NCBI GenBank assembly: GCA_910578815.1
Contig: CAJTSE010000007.1
Coordinates: 133,385-197,384, forward strand
Origin: an uncultured Acetatifactor sp.
GTDB taxonomy: Bacteria > Bacillota > Clostridia > Lachnospirales > Lachnospiraceae
Reading direction: 5' to 3'
DNA: 64,000 nt
The notes under the pieces are model-generated. The model worked only from the letters and a program-made list of their open reading frames with translations, was not told where the DNA came from and did not search any database. Positions 24,286 to 32,780 of this stretch are shown piece by piece. A program made the position numbers and the translations under genes. The stretch's first letter is position 1. Each line of letters opens with the position of its first letter.

Positions 24286-24903
24286 TTACTCTCGAATCAT
24301 ATTGTACCCACTTGTAGTAAACACAACATTTGTATCAACGCCGGATATAAGCTCTATTCCAAAGCGATCTGCCAGACAAGTCGCATAAACAGTATCATAT
24401 GTCCGTGCCATAATAAAATGAAATGCCTCCAGCAAACAGGAAACTGCTTCCTGCTTATTGCCAATAACTGCTCCATTTCTGACGGTACACCCGCTCATAA
24501 TGGTTACATTATCTCCAATCCAAATATCGTTTTGAAGAACAATGCTTCCCTTTTGGCAAAAGGTACTTCGTATACTTTGAGTCTTACTGATTCCGCTATA
24601 ATGCAAGTGCGTTTCTACCCCCCCTGAAGAAACACACTTTATATTATGATTCCTGCCAAATACACATCTTAGGTTGGAACCAATGCTGTTTCCGTTTCCG
24701 ATATGAAAATTATGCGGAACCCCTCTTTCCTTATCGCATATATGAAGATCATTATCTACCTAGGTTTCCCAGGAGTAAGTGTATGGTCCTATGTAGGCAA
24801 TCGTATATCTAACACTATCACCAATATTAACCAATAATCTTTCCTCTGAGGGTGCTGTTGTTTTTAAATCTGTCCTCGGTTGGATTATAAATGTTTGAAT
24901 CAT
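24286..24903 (-). pseudogene. Broken hexapeptide-repeat acyltransferase-like gene
   Basis: Starting at ATG 24903 the frame reads 'MIQTFIIQPRTDLKTTAPSE' and 'RYTIAYIGPYTYSWET', then hits a TAG near 24761. The frame that continues ('GVPHNFHIGNGNSIGSNLR', 'IVLQNDIWIGDNVTIMSG', 'VRNGAVIG') is clearly the left-handed beta-helix of a CatB/WbbJ-type O-acyltransferase. The last 50 residues do not resemble that family. An internal stop or frameshift and odd tail mark it as inactive, unless rescued by recoding. Confidence 0.65.
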
Positions 24904-25012
24904 GATTGCGCTGCCTCACATTCCAAAAGTCGAAACAATTCTTTTTGCTTTTTACCATGTAACCTTTGATTCTCTATCGCACTGCCTTTGTTTGGAAAAC
25001 CGGATTTTATCC

Positions 25013-26188
25013 CTATAACTCAATCACCTCATTTGTCACTTCCATGTCAGCGATTCTCTCCATGACCTCATGCGCATACATCATGACGCAGATCAAAATA
25101 ACCGCATTCGGGTATTTACGAATCACTTCCGGAGCTTCAATCTTCCTTCCGGCGATTTCACGCCCTACATTAAGAGGGTTGCCATCTACAAAGGCCGCAA
25201 TTTCACATTTTCCTAACGCCGTTTCCGCTAATAACGTCATTGTCATGGCCCCCGTCCCCCATACGATCAACTGCGTTTGCTCCTTGTACAGCTTCTCAAC
25301 AAGCTCCTTTATTTCCCGCTGACGTTTTTCCTGCCGTAAAAAATAGCTTTCAATAGATCCTCTTGTAAGACAGTCTTTCTCCATACCAGCGTCCACATTC
25401 TTTTCACTTTTTTTACAGAAAAACAACCTGCACAATTCGCATCCGATCCCATTCGCATTTTTTAACTCCAACGGGAAAGATTGATAAACTCGAAAATCTG
25501 TGTCTTCCAGCAAATTCCTGACAGAACGCTCAGAAAAGTAATTGATATGTTCCTGATTAAACTGATTAGGAATCGGCAATACCACATTATGTACAAATGA
25601 GTAGTCTGGAATATCAATTATGAAATACCCTCCCTCCTTCAAATACGGACTGATCATATCAAGTGCCTGTTTGGGCTCCAGTAAATGCTCCAACACAGCC
25701 GTCAGCAGCACCACATCCAAACTGCCCTTCAAGTCGTCCATTTCTGCAGGAGGGCAATAGATGCTTCCCTGATACGCGTTAATTCCCAGTTTTTTTAAAT
25801 GCTCCACGCTGAAAGGCGAAGGATCCATGCCTGCTAAGCTGGTATACCCAAGTTGGCGCAGATGTAATAAAAGATCTCCTTTTCCGAAACCAATATCCAG
25901 GATTCGGATAGATCTCACCCCTCCCATCTCCGTTTCCAAAAACTTTTCAATACAGTTCACCGCTGTAGATGCGATACCACTCGAATTGCCGCTGTAACTG
26001 TTATTTGTCCTGTAATAATGATCATAATCCTCCAACCGCGCACTTGTATCCGCGTAGCACGACCCACAGTATTTACATGACACCACATTGTAACTCCTTG
26101 GAAGATGACATTCCAAGGGAAGCTCCATCCGAATTTCCCTGATAATATCTGACTGCTTACTTCCGCATACCGGACACTTTCGTGACAT
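25013..26188 (-). CDS. Sugar C-methyltransferase-like SAM enzyme (NovU/TylCIII type)
   Basis: 391 residues. N-terminal zinc site 'CPVCGSKQ' and 'CKYCGSCY' (about 4-45), a Rossmann SAM domain ('IRILDIGFGKGDLLLHL', about 95-115; 'DVVLLTAVLEHLLEP'), and a C-terminal domain with 'LIVWGTGAMTMTLLAE' as in C-methyltransferase C-terminal regions. Family members methylate carbon 3 of 4-keto sugars on nucleotide carriers. Start ATG 26188 has GGGAGGAAA 7 bases upstream; the longer frame is unlikely. It lies in the glycan island and may act on the CDP-keto-dideoxy sugar. Confidence 0.8.
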   Translation of the reverse strand: MSRKCPVCGSKQSDIIREIRMELPLECHLPRSYNVVSCKYCGSCYADTSARLEDYDHYYRTNNSYSGNSSGIASTAVNCIEKFLETEMGGVRSIRILDIGFGKGDLLLHLRQLGYTSLAGMDPSPFSVEHLKKLGINAYQGSIYCPPAEMDDLKGSLDVVLLTAVLEHLLEPKQALDMISPYLKEGGYFIIDIPDYSFVHNVVLPIPNQFNQEHINYFSERSVRNLLEDTDFRVYQSFPLELKNANGIGCELCRLFFCKKSEKNVDAGMEKDCLTRGSIESYFLRQEKRQREIKELVEKLYKEQTQLIVWGTGAMTMTLLAETALGKCEIAAFVDGNPLNVGREIAGRKIEAPEVIRKYPNAVILICVMMYAHEVMERIADMEVTNEVIEL

Positions 26189-26258
26189 ACAATTTCCTCC
26201 CGACATGATAATGAATAAGAACAACGTTCCGATAACTGAACCTTTCCTTATTGATGCA

Positions 26259-27383
26259 CTAAATGTGAAACCTCTCTCTGGCAATACTTATTTTTTGCGG
26301 AATATCTATTCCCTGTGGGCACTTGTGTTTACAAAGACCGCAGCCAATACAGTTTTGAATTCTTCCACTCGCCTCATGATACGCAAAATCCAGCTTTGCC
26401 CGTTCTATGCCAACCAGTCTGCTTGCATTCAAACGGTTCATACAAGCCGGAATATTCACTCCCCTTGGACAAGGCATACAATACCCGCAGGAAGTACAAG
26501 GTACATCCATTACCTTGCGAATTTCTGCGGCGGCAGAAGCATATGATGATAATTCAGCCTCCGTCAGGGATTGCGCCCAGGTATTTTCTGCAACCTGGCA
26601 GTTCTCCTCAATCTGATAAATTTCATTCATCCCTGACAATACCATTGTCACATCCGGTCGGTTCAAAACATACCTCAATGCTCTGGCGGCATAGGAATAA
26701 TGATGCGGCAGCATATCAAAAATTCGCTTTGCACTATCCGGCAAATGCTCTGCAAGCATACCACCGCGAACCGGCTCCATAATGAACACCGTAATTCCCT
26801 GCCTGGAAGCAAATTCCAGTCCTGTTAGTCCTGCTTGCCAATCCTCATCAAGATAATTAAATTGAATCATTGTAAAATCCCAATCGTATGCCGGTATCAG
26901 CCGCACAAATTCTTTGTAACTCGCATGACTGGAAAATCCAATATTTTTTATCCTTTTCTGTTGCTTCATTTTGTCGATCCAGTCTGCAATTCCCCAATCC
27001 ATCAACTGCTCCAGACGCTCTTTGCGATTCAATGCGTGAAGAAAATAATAGTCAATATAGTCCATCTGCAAACGATTCAGGGATTCTTCAAAATAATAAT
27101 CAAAGTCAGACGGGGACTTGCAATATGCAATCGGCAGCTTCGTCGATACTGTTACACTATTGCGCAGCCCCAGTTTTGCAATAGCATTACCGAGAGCCAC
27201 CTCACTTCCCTCATACGAATATGCCGTATCAAAATGAGTAATTCCCAGTTCAAACGCCCTTTCTACTAATCGAATAACTGCTGTCTGATCTATGTTTCCG
27301 TCTGTTGTCTTTGGAAGCCGAAGCCCGCCAAAGCCCAGCGCCGGCAGCCTGTCCCCGTTCTTTTTATTTATTCTATATTGCAT
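26259..27383 (-). CDS. Aldo/keto reductase with C-terminal 4Fe-4S domain
   Basis: 374 residues. The N-terminal TIM barrel has the catalytic Asp and Tyr in 'HFDTAYSYEGSE', Lys in 'VSTKLP' and His in 'YYFLHAL'. The C-terminal tail holds two ferredoxin-like clusters ('CTSCGYCMPCPRGVNIPAC', 'CIGCGLCKHKCPQGIDIP'). This is the ferredoxin-linked oxidoreductase type common in Clostridia. The ATG shares one base with the stop of the radical SAM gene. It may supply a redox step for the sugar made by the island; substrate unknown. Confidence 0.88.
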   Translation of the reverse strand: MQYRINKKNGDRLPALGFGGLRLPKTTDGNIDQTAVIRLVERAFELGITHFDTAYSYEGSEVALGNAIAKLGLRNSVTVSTKLPIAYCKSPSDFDYYFEESLNRLQMDYIDYYFLHALNRKERLEQLMDWGIADWIDKMKQQKRIKNIGFSSHASYKEFVRLIPAYDWDFTMIQFNYLDEDWQAGLTGLEFASRQGITVFIMEPVRGGMLAEHLPDSAKRIFDMLPHHYSYAARALRYVLNRPDVTMVLSGMNEIYQIEENCQVAENTWAQSLTEAELSSYASAAAEIRKVMDVPCTSCGYCMPCPRGVNIPACMNRLNASRLVGIERAKLDFAYHEASGRIQNCIGCGLCKHKCPQGIDIPQKISIARERFHI

Positions 27384-28372
27384 TACTTCTCTCTTTCCAA
27401 ACGTGCTAAGATTCTCTGAGCATATTCGTCGATATTATCAGGTTGGTTTGATTTCGTAACGGAACATACCCGGCAGTACTCACATATTTCTTTTCTTAAT
27501 AAGCTTGTCCGTAGCTTCCGAAGCTGCTCACCATTCCAGATCTGCGCAATTCTCGTCTGATAAATATTTCCGAGCAATAGCGTTCGCTTCCAATCAACAC
27601 TGCAAGGCATAACATCGCCGTTTGCCGCCAGGCACAAAAGCTTAAAGGGCTGTACACAGACATCCTTTTTATTCTTATATTGTTCCAGATCATACCGCAC
27701 GGAGTTCCCGTCTGTACCTGCCTGAAATTCCGGCCAGTTTTCATATACATGTTCTATTTGTATTTCGTCACAGACCTCGCCCCATTTTTCATAAAATGCT
27801 TTTCTTTCCGACTCCGTATCAAGCGCAAGATCCGTTGTTTTTATATAAAGAATACACTTATTTCTGCTGCGCTTAAAAAAATAATCAATATTTTCATACA
27901 GCTCGTTAATTTGAATACGCACACCGGCAATTTTTTCAAATTTATTTTCATCCGTTGCTTCCAGTGATACAAGCAATGTATCAAGTCCTGCATCAATCAA
28001 TTTATCGGACAATTCCCTCGTCAAAAGCGTTCCGTTTGTGGTAATTTCGACCTTTTCAAATACACCGGATTGTTTTGCCTCTGAAACGAATTCGGCAACA
28101 TTCCTGTTTAGTAAAGGCTCGCCTATTCCTATGATCCGTAAGATCTTTATTTTCCTCGGAAACTCACGGCACTGCGCAAGAAACAGCTTAAATGTCTCAA
28201 ACGACATCATATCCCTGATAATACCGCTGTCTGATGCCCCCCCCGGACAAAATTTACATTTCAGATTGCAAAACCCGCAAGTTTCCATCTGTATCACCAA
28301 TGGAGTATTCAATGGAATCGCTTCGCCAAGGTTTATCCTTGACGGATTAAACAAATTTCCTATTTTTGCCAT
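27383..28372 (-). CDS. Radical SAM protein with SPASM-like domain
   Basis: 329 residues. The cluster motif CGFCNLKCKFC lies at about 32-42, including the Cx3Cx2C triad that binds the SAM-cleaving 4Fe-4S cluster, followed by 'IIGIGEPLLNRNVAEFV'. The C-terminal part has further cysteines ('CVQPFKLLCLAANGDVMPCS', 'CEYCRVCSV') for auxiliary clusters. Such proteins modify peptides or sugars by radical chemistry. Immediately before the ferredoxin-type aldo/keto reductase and after an FkbM methyltransferase, it probably acts on a glycan intermediate (inference). Confidence 0.85.
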   Translation of the reverse strand: MAKIGNLFNPSRINLGEAIPLNTPLVIQMETCGFCNLKCKFCPGGASDSGIIRDMMSFETFKLFLAQCREFPRKIKILRIIGIGEPLLNRNVAEFVSEAKQSGVFEKVEITTNGTLLTRELSDKLIDAGLDTLLVSLEATDENKFEKIAGVRIQINELYENIDYFFKRSRNKCILYIKTTDLALDTESERKAFYEKWGEVCDEIQIEHVYENWPEFQAGTDGNSVRYDLEQYKNKKDVCVQPFKLLCLAANGDVMPCSVDWKRTLLLGNIYQTRIAQIWNGEQLRKLRTSLLRKEICEYCRVCSVTKSNQPDNIDEYAQRILARLEREK

Positions 28373-28427
28373 ATCTGTCCCTTTCTACACATAAACTATA
28401 TTAGCTGACGTTAATCCTCTCAATATT

Positions 28428-29522
28428 TTATACAAAATACATCCTTGTATCGTCATATCTGTCCGTATAATGTCTTATATAAAGGTGGTACTGCGGATAG
28501 AACTTCAATATTCTTTTCGTAAGACGATGAATATCACCCAATCTGTGATAAACGCTGACGGAAAGTAACGGCTGCTTCTCTTTAATGAATTGCTCTGCTC
28601 CACAGATCGCATCCATCTCTGCGCCTTCTATATCCATTTTGATATATGACAGTCTGGGTGTAATAAACTCATCTAACGAAACTACCCGAATGGTTTGCCT
28701 GCCAGCAGCAGAAACGCATCCGCCGCCAGTTTCAAAATTATCAAATTGAGATAATCCTTTTATCGCACCGACTCCCGCCTGAATATATTCGATATCACGA
28801 TTTGAGCTTAATCTGTTTCGGCTCTTATTCATCATGCTTTCGTCCGGCTCAAAAAAATACACCTTTTTGTAATTTTTTACTTTTTCAATAAAGTCGATTG
28901 TACTCTGACCGTCAAACCCTCCAACATCAAAAAAGACAGGTGACTCTCCTTCCAATCTGCGTAGTATAACGTTATCCAGATCCGGCTTTCCCTCCTGCTC
29001 CGATAACTCATGGGCTCTAATAGTATACTCCGTGTCAAATGTCATACGATACATCAATATATTCTGATATATCTCTTTGGATAAGTCATCCTCAAGCAGA
29101 GAATAAACATCCTCATATTCCCTACCGTTTTTCTCCATCTCATCAAATATGCCCAAGAATGCCGTCTCGTGATATACCCTGAATCTTTCGTCAGCCTGTG
29201 CCAGACACTCGTAATATATATAATTTTTTACTCCGGCCGCAGCTAATTGCTTACAAATATCTACATGATATATGGATGCAACAATCACGCAATCTTCTTC
29301 ATTTAAAATATCCGGCAGAAAAGTATTGCCTCCCTCATTTGACACAAAACCATGTACTGTAATCGAATTCTTTTCACACTCCTTCTGTGCAAACCTGCCA
29401 AGGCACTTCGCGCCAAAAATATAGCATCCTTTCTCAAAAATTTTACTGATAACATGTTGATATTTTTCTTTCATTGCATTTCTGGCATTATTTGCCCTGA
29501 AATCGTCGATATTGCAAACCAC
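28428..29522 (-). CDS. FkbM-family methyltransferase
   Basis: 364 residues. The C-terminal half has the FkbM SAM fold: 'VFFDVGGFDGQSTIDFIEK' (about 190-208), 'KKVYFFEPDESMM', 'YIKMDIEGAEMDAI' and 'QPLLSVSVYH'. The N-terminal half ('GCYIFGAKCLGRFAQKEC') resembles a small nucleotide- or sugar-binding module. It likely O-methylates a sugar of the flagellar glycan. An AT-rich composition is shared with its neighbours. Confidence 0.87.
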   Translation of the reverse strand: MVCNIDDFRANNARNAMKEKYQHVISKIFEKGCYIFGAKCLGRFAQKECEKNSITVHGFVSNEGGNTFLPDILNEEDCVIVASIYHVDICKQLAAAGVKNYIYYECLAQADERFRVYHETAFLGIFDEMEKNGREYEDVYSLLEDDLSKEIYQNILMYRMTFDTEYTIRAHELSEQEGKPDLDNVILRRLEGESPVFFDVGGFDGQSTIDFIEKVKNYKKVYFFEPDESMMNKSRNRLSSNRDIEYIQAGVGAIKGLSQFDNFETGGGCVSAAGRQTIRVVSLDEFITPRLSYIKMDIEGAEMDAICGAEQFIKEKQPLLSVSVYHRLGDIHRLTKRILKFYPQYHLYIRHYTDRYDDTRMYFV

Positions 29523-29551
29523 TTAAATTTCCTCCTACTTTTTTGTTTCCT

Positions 29552-30436
29552 TCAATACAGAAGTTTATAGAGATCAATCATTTCCTCTCGGTCTTTGTAC
29601 CAATCGTATAGCGCTTTTATAGCAGTTTCTTTGGCAGTAAAGGCAAAGTCCGAGCATTCGCTCAGAAACCTCTCATTGGACGCCGTATATTCCTTGGCAA
29701 GGCCCTCCCTGCATACATACACCCGCATATCTCTGCTCGATATTCTGTTTACAATATCACAGAGCTCACTCAAACTGATCTTATCTCCCGACACCATGTT
29801 ATAGGAGTGAAACCTGGGCTCATGAGACAGGAAAAATTCTAACATCCTGGAAAAATCCTCTACCCACAGATAGTCAAAATAAACATTCTGGCGCATGGAA
29901 AACGGTATCCCTTTAATTGCCTTACAGCATATGTTGGATATAAACTTCGTGGGATAATACTCATACTTTCCAAATATGCCAAAGAGCCTGAAATTATATA
30001 TATTATTACTTGCTTCTATCATCCGGCCTACCGTATATTTCATCAAACCATACTGATCTGTCGGAATTGACTGCCCAATTTCCGTCTCTTTTACATTTAC
30101 AATATCATACCTTTTGTCATATTCGGCTCCAGATCCAGTATAATACATCCTTCCGTACAGCCTGCTGCACTTTTGAAAGTTCAGAAACATCCTCAGATTA
30201 TATTCTAAAATCTTTGTCCTATCCTTAGCTTCGCCAATTCTATCCTCATAGACCGCAAAATGAAGAACAAAGTCAAAATAATTCCTCTCAAGATATTCCC
30301 TTACCGCTGTCTCGTCTATACAGTTCAGTTCCTTGCTTGAAGGCGCAAAGACCTGATAACCACTTTGCTTTTCAAGATATTCTTTCACATTCCTGCCCAC
30401 AAAACCGCTGGCGCCTGTTATTAAGATTTTTTTCAT
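29552..30436 (-). CDS. NAD-dependent sugar-nucleotide epimerase/reductase (SDR)
   Basis: 294 residues. NAD-binding 'MKKILITGASGFVGRNVKEY' at the start and an SDR active site 'DQYGLMKYTVGRMI' (Tyr and Lys about 140-144) with 'YTGSGAEYDKR'. It resembles the reductases of CDP-3,6-dideoxyhexose pathways such as RfbJ. Start ATG 30436 is preceded by GGGAGGGGAG. Because rfbF, rfbG and rfbH are in the same island, it is the best candidate to reduce the CDP-4-keto sugar, or the branched product of the TPP enzyme. Confidence 0.82.
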   Translation of the reverse strand: MKKILITGASGFVGRNVKEYLEKQSGYQVFAPSSKELNCIDETAVREYLERNYFDFVLHFAVYEDRIGEAKDRTKILEYNLRMFLNFQKCSRLYGRMYYTGSGAEYDKRYDIVNVKETEIGQSIPTDQYGLMKYTVGRMIEASNNIYNFRLFGIFGKYEYYPTKFISNICCKAIKGIPFSMRQNVYFDYLWVEDFSRMLEFFLSHEPRFHSYNMVSGDKISLSELCDIVNRISSRDMRVYVCREGLAKEYTASNERFLSECSDFAFTAKETAIKALYDWYKDREEMIDLYKLLY

Positions 30437-30562
30437 TTGTCTCCCCTCCCACCAGAAGATAGTCTCCCGTGATTCCCCGGTGCTACAAACGCATTCCCAC
30501 AGCTTCTTGTTCTTTACTCCCAACGGCATACCAAAACCGATCCTGTTGACTGTTCGCAGTAT

Positions 30563-31741
30563 CTAAAAAAGAACCTCGTTAATATATTTTTGTAGTTTTT
30601 TCTGAGTCTCCTCAGTGTCCACAAAACACTTTTGAATCTTAGTATCTGCCTTGATTTCCTCTACGACGGCCTGCTCAAACAGCTCTGCACTGTTCCCCAA
30701 CCCAAAATATCTTGACTTTACCCGATATTCCTTCGCTTTCTCAATCGCCTTGCGGATCGCATCATATTGTTCTTCTACATGACATATATTTCGTAATACC
30801 CTCGGATTATATCGGCCTGCCTGCCTGGAACCAATGTCTATGCACGGTACGCCGTACACACAGGCTTCTCTGATTCCCGCGCTGGAATTTCCGATAATGA
30901 AATCCGCATTCTTCAGCAATACAAGAAAGGTTTCAAACGGAAACGATTTCTGAAAAAACAAATTCTCATACTTCCCCTCGCTCTTTACATATAAATCAAT
31001 GATCGTATCCGAACCAAGATCGTTATTAGGATAAATTATAATGTAATTTCTTTGGGAATCAAGAACAGCCTTAAATACCTCACCAAACTTCCGTTTAATA
31101 TCCGTGCTTTCTGTCACCACGGGATGATATGTCAATATTCCGTATTTTTCATACGTGATACCATACTCCTGCTTTATGTCAACAAGCTCAGGTAAGTCCC
31201 CCGAAACCATTATATCAACATCCGGCGATCCTATAATATGAATCTTTTCTTCCTGTTCTCCCAGCTGTATTAGTCTTAACTTTGTCTCTTCGTTCGCCGT
31301 ACAATGTATATGCGCCAACTTGGTAATCGCATGCCGAATAGAATCGTCCACAGTCCCGGTCAGCTCGCCGCCTTCTATATGGATCACCTTGATATTGTTG
31401 AGCAGTCCGACAATCGCTCCCGCAAAGGCATCCGTCCTGTCGCCATGGATCACAATGTAATCCGGTTTTATTCCGCCCACATACTTCGAAAAGCCTAACA
31501 CAACATTGGCAAGATTAACGTCCATCCTGGAATCTACAGTTTTCGGATCTTCCACATATATGTTAGCATATCCATCTTTCTTTACTTCTTTCCATGTATT
31601 CCCGTATTGCTCCAAAAGGTGCATACCTGTCACATAGACATATACCTGAAACATATTATTATTTGATAATTGTCTCATCAGAGACTTCAGCTTACCGTAA
31701 TCAGCTCTTGTCCCGGTGAGAAACACAATCTTGTGCGCCAT
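30563..31741 (-). CDS. neuC: UDP-N-acetylglucosamine 2-epimerase, hydrolysing type
   Basis: 392 residues. 'VFLTGTRADYGKLKSLM' at the N-terminus, 'IVIHGDRTDAFAGA', 'VIHIEGGELTGTVDDSIRHA' and 'IIGNSSAGIREACVYGVPC' are the NeuC signatures. It makes ManNAc (or a related 2-epimer) for NeuB. The start overlaps the neuB 3' end by 41 bases; ATG 31741 has AGAGGA nine bases upstream, and a TTG two codons earlier is possible. Confidence 0.9.
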   Translation of the reverse strand: MAHKIVFLTGTRADYGKLKSLMRQLSNNNMFQVYVYVTGMHLLEQYGNTWKEVKKDGYANIYVEDPKTVDSRMDVNLANVVLGFSKYVGGIKPDYIVIHGDRTDAFAGAIVGLLNNIKVIHIEGGELTGTVDDSIRHAITKLAHIHCTANEETKLRLIQLGEQEEKIHIIGSPDVDIMVSGDLPELVDIKQEYGITYEKYGILTYHPVVTESTDIKRKFGEVFKAVLDSQRNYIIIYPNNDLGSDTIIDLYVKSEGKYENLFFQKSFPFETFLVLLKNADFIIGNSSAGIREACVYGVPCIDIGSRQAGRYNPRVLRNICHVEEQYDAIRKAIEKAKEYRVKSRYFGLGNSAELFEQAVVEEIKADTKIQKCFVDTEETQKKLQKYINEVLF

Positions 31742-32780
31742 CTGCAATCATCCTCTTACTTATATGCGTATCCCTGTTAATATCAACTTTTGCTGTTTTT
31801 CCTAATAGGCTTTCGTATTCTTCCGCCTTAATCTCTCCTGTCCCCGGTCTTTTTACCCATATATTTTCTGTGGAAAAGACTTCTCCACGCTTTATGGGTT
31901 TTATGCTCACAACCGTTGCAAAAGCAAAATCCATCGTGACCTGCTCTTCCGGGAGCGGTTTTTTCTCTCCTCCACGCATCTCATAAACTTCTGCCGCGGC
32001 CTGAAGTAATTCGCACAACTCATTCTGATCCATCGAACAGACAATGTCATTTCCGGCTCTGTTTTTATGGTCTGTATAGTGCCTTTCCACAATGCTTGCC
32101 CCTAATGCCATTGCTGCTATACACGCATTATTATTCAACGTGTGATCCGAAAGTCCCACCGGTCTGTCCGGATAAGCGCTCATGATCGTCTGCATGGCCC
32201 CTAACCGCACAAATTTTGCCGGGGTAGGATACAGATTGGTAGTATGTAAAATTGCTATGGGCACATTTCTAGAGTCAAATATATCTACCGCTTTTCTTAC
32301 AGACTCCATATCGTTCATTCCCGTAGATAATATTACCGGTCTGCCAAATTCAGCAATACACTTCAACAGCGGATAATTATTCATCTCGCCCGACCCAATC
32401 TTAAATGCCTTGACACCGAACTTTTCCAGACGATATGCTGCCGCCCTGGAAAATGGAGTGCTGATAAACTCCATTCCAAGACTCTCCGCATATCTCATCA
32501 TTTCTTTCTCTTCGTCTTCACTCAAAGCACACGTTTTCATCACATCATAAATCGAATCCACCGAATTACCAGGAATAACCTTCCTGGCTTCCGCTGACAT
32601 CTCATCGTCGATCACATGAGTCTGATGCTTAATGATCTTAGCTCCCGCCTTATAAGCAGATTCCACCATCTGCATTGCCACGTCCAGATCTCCGCCATGA
32701 TTAATCCCAATCTCAGGAATGACCAACGGTGTCCCATTCGCTTCAACACGTATATCACCGATTTTAAAGCTCATTTTCAT
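31701..32780 (-). CDS. neuB: N-acetylneuraminate (nonulosonate) synthase
   Basis: 359 residues. The TIM-barrel part has 'VIPEIGINHGGDLDVAMQMV', 'FISTPFSRAAAYRLE', 'FKIGSGEMNNYPLL' and 'PVGLSDHT'; the C-terminal SAF/antifreeze-like domain (about 285-350, 'IKPIKRGEVFSTENI') closes the active site. It condenses phosphoenolpyruvate with ManNAc or a relative. The ATG overlaps the TPP-enzyme stop by four bases. No CMP-sugar synthetase is in the window, so activation must occur elsewhere. Confidence 0.93.
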   Translation of the reverse strand: MKMSFKIGDIRVEANGTPLVIPEIGINHGGDLDVAMQMVESAYKAGAKIIKHQTHVIDDEMSAEARKVIPGNSVDSIYDVMKTCALSEDEEKEMMRYAESLGMEFISTPFSRAAAYRLEKFGVKAFKIGSGEMNNYPLLKCIAEFGRPVILSTGMNDMESVRKAVDIFDSRNVPIAILHTTNLYPTPAKFVRLGAMQTIMSAYPDRPVGLSDHTLNNNACIAAMALGASIVERHYTDHKNRAGNDIVCSMDQNELCELLQAAAEVYEMRGGEKKPLPEEQVTMDFAFATVVSIKPIKRGEVFSTENIWVKRPGTGEIKAEEYESLLGKTAKVDINRDTHISKRMIADGAQDCVSHRDKS

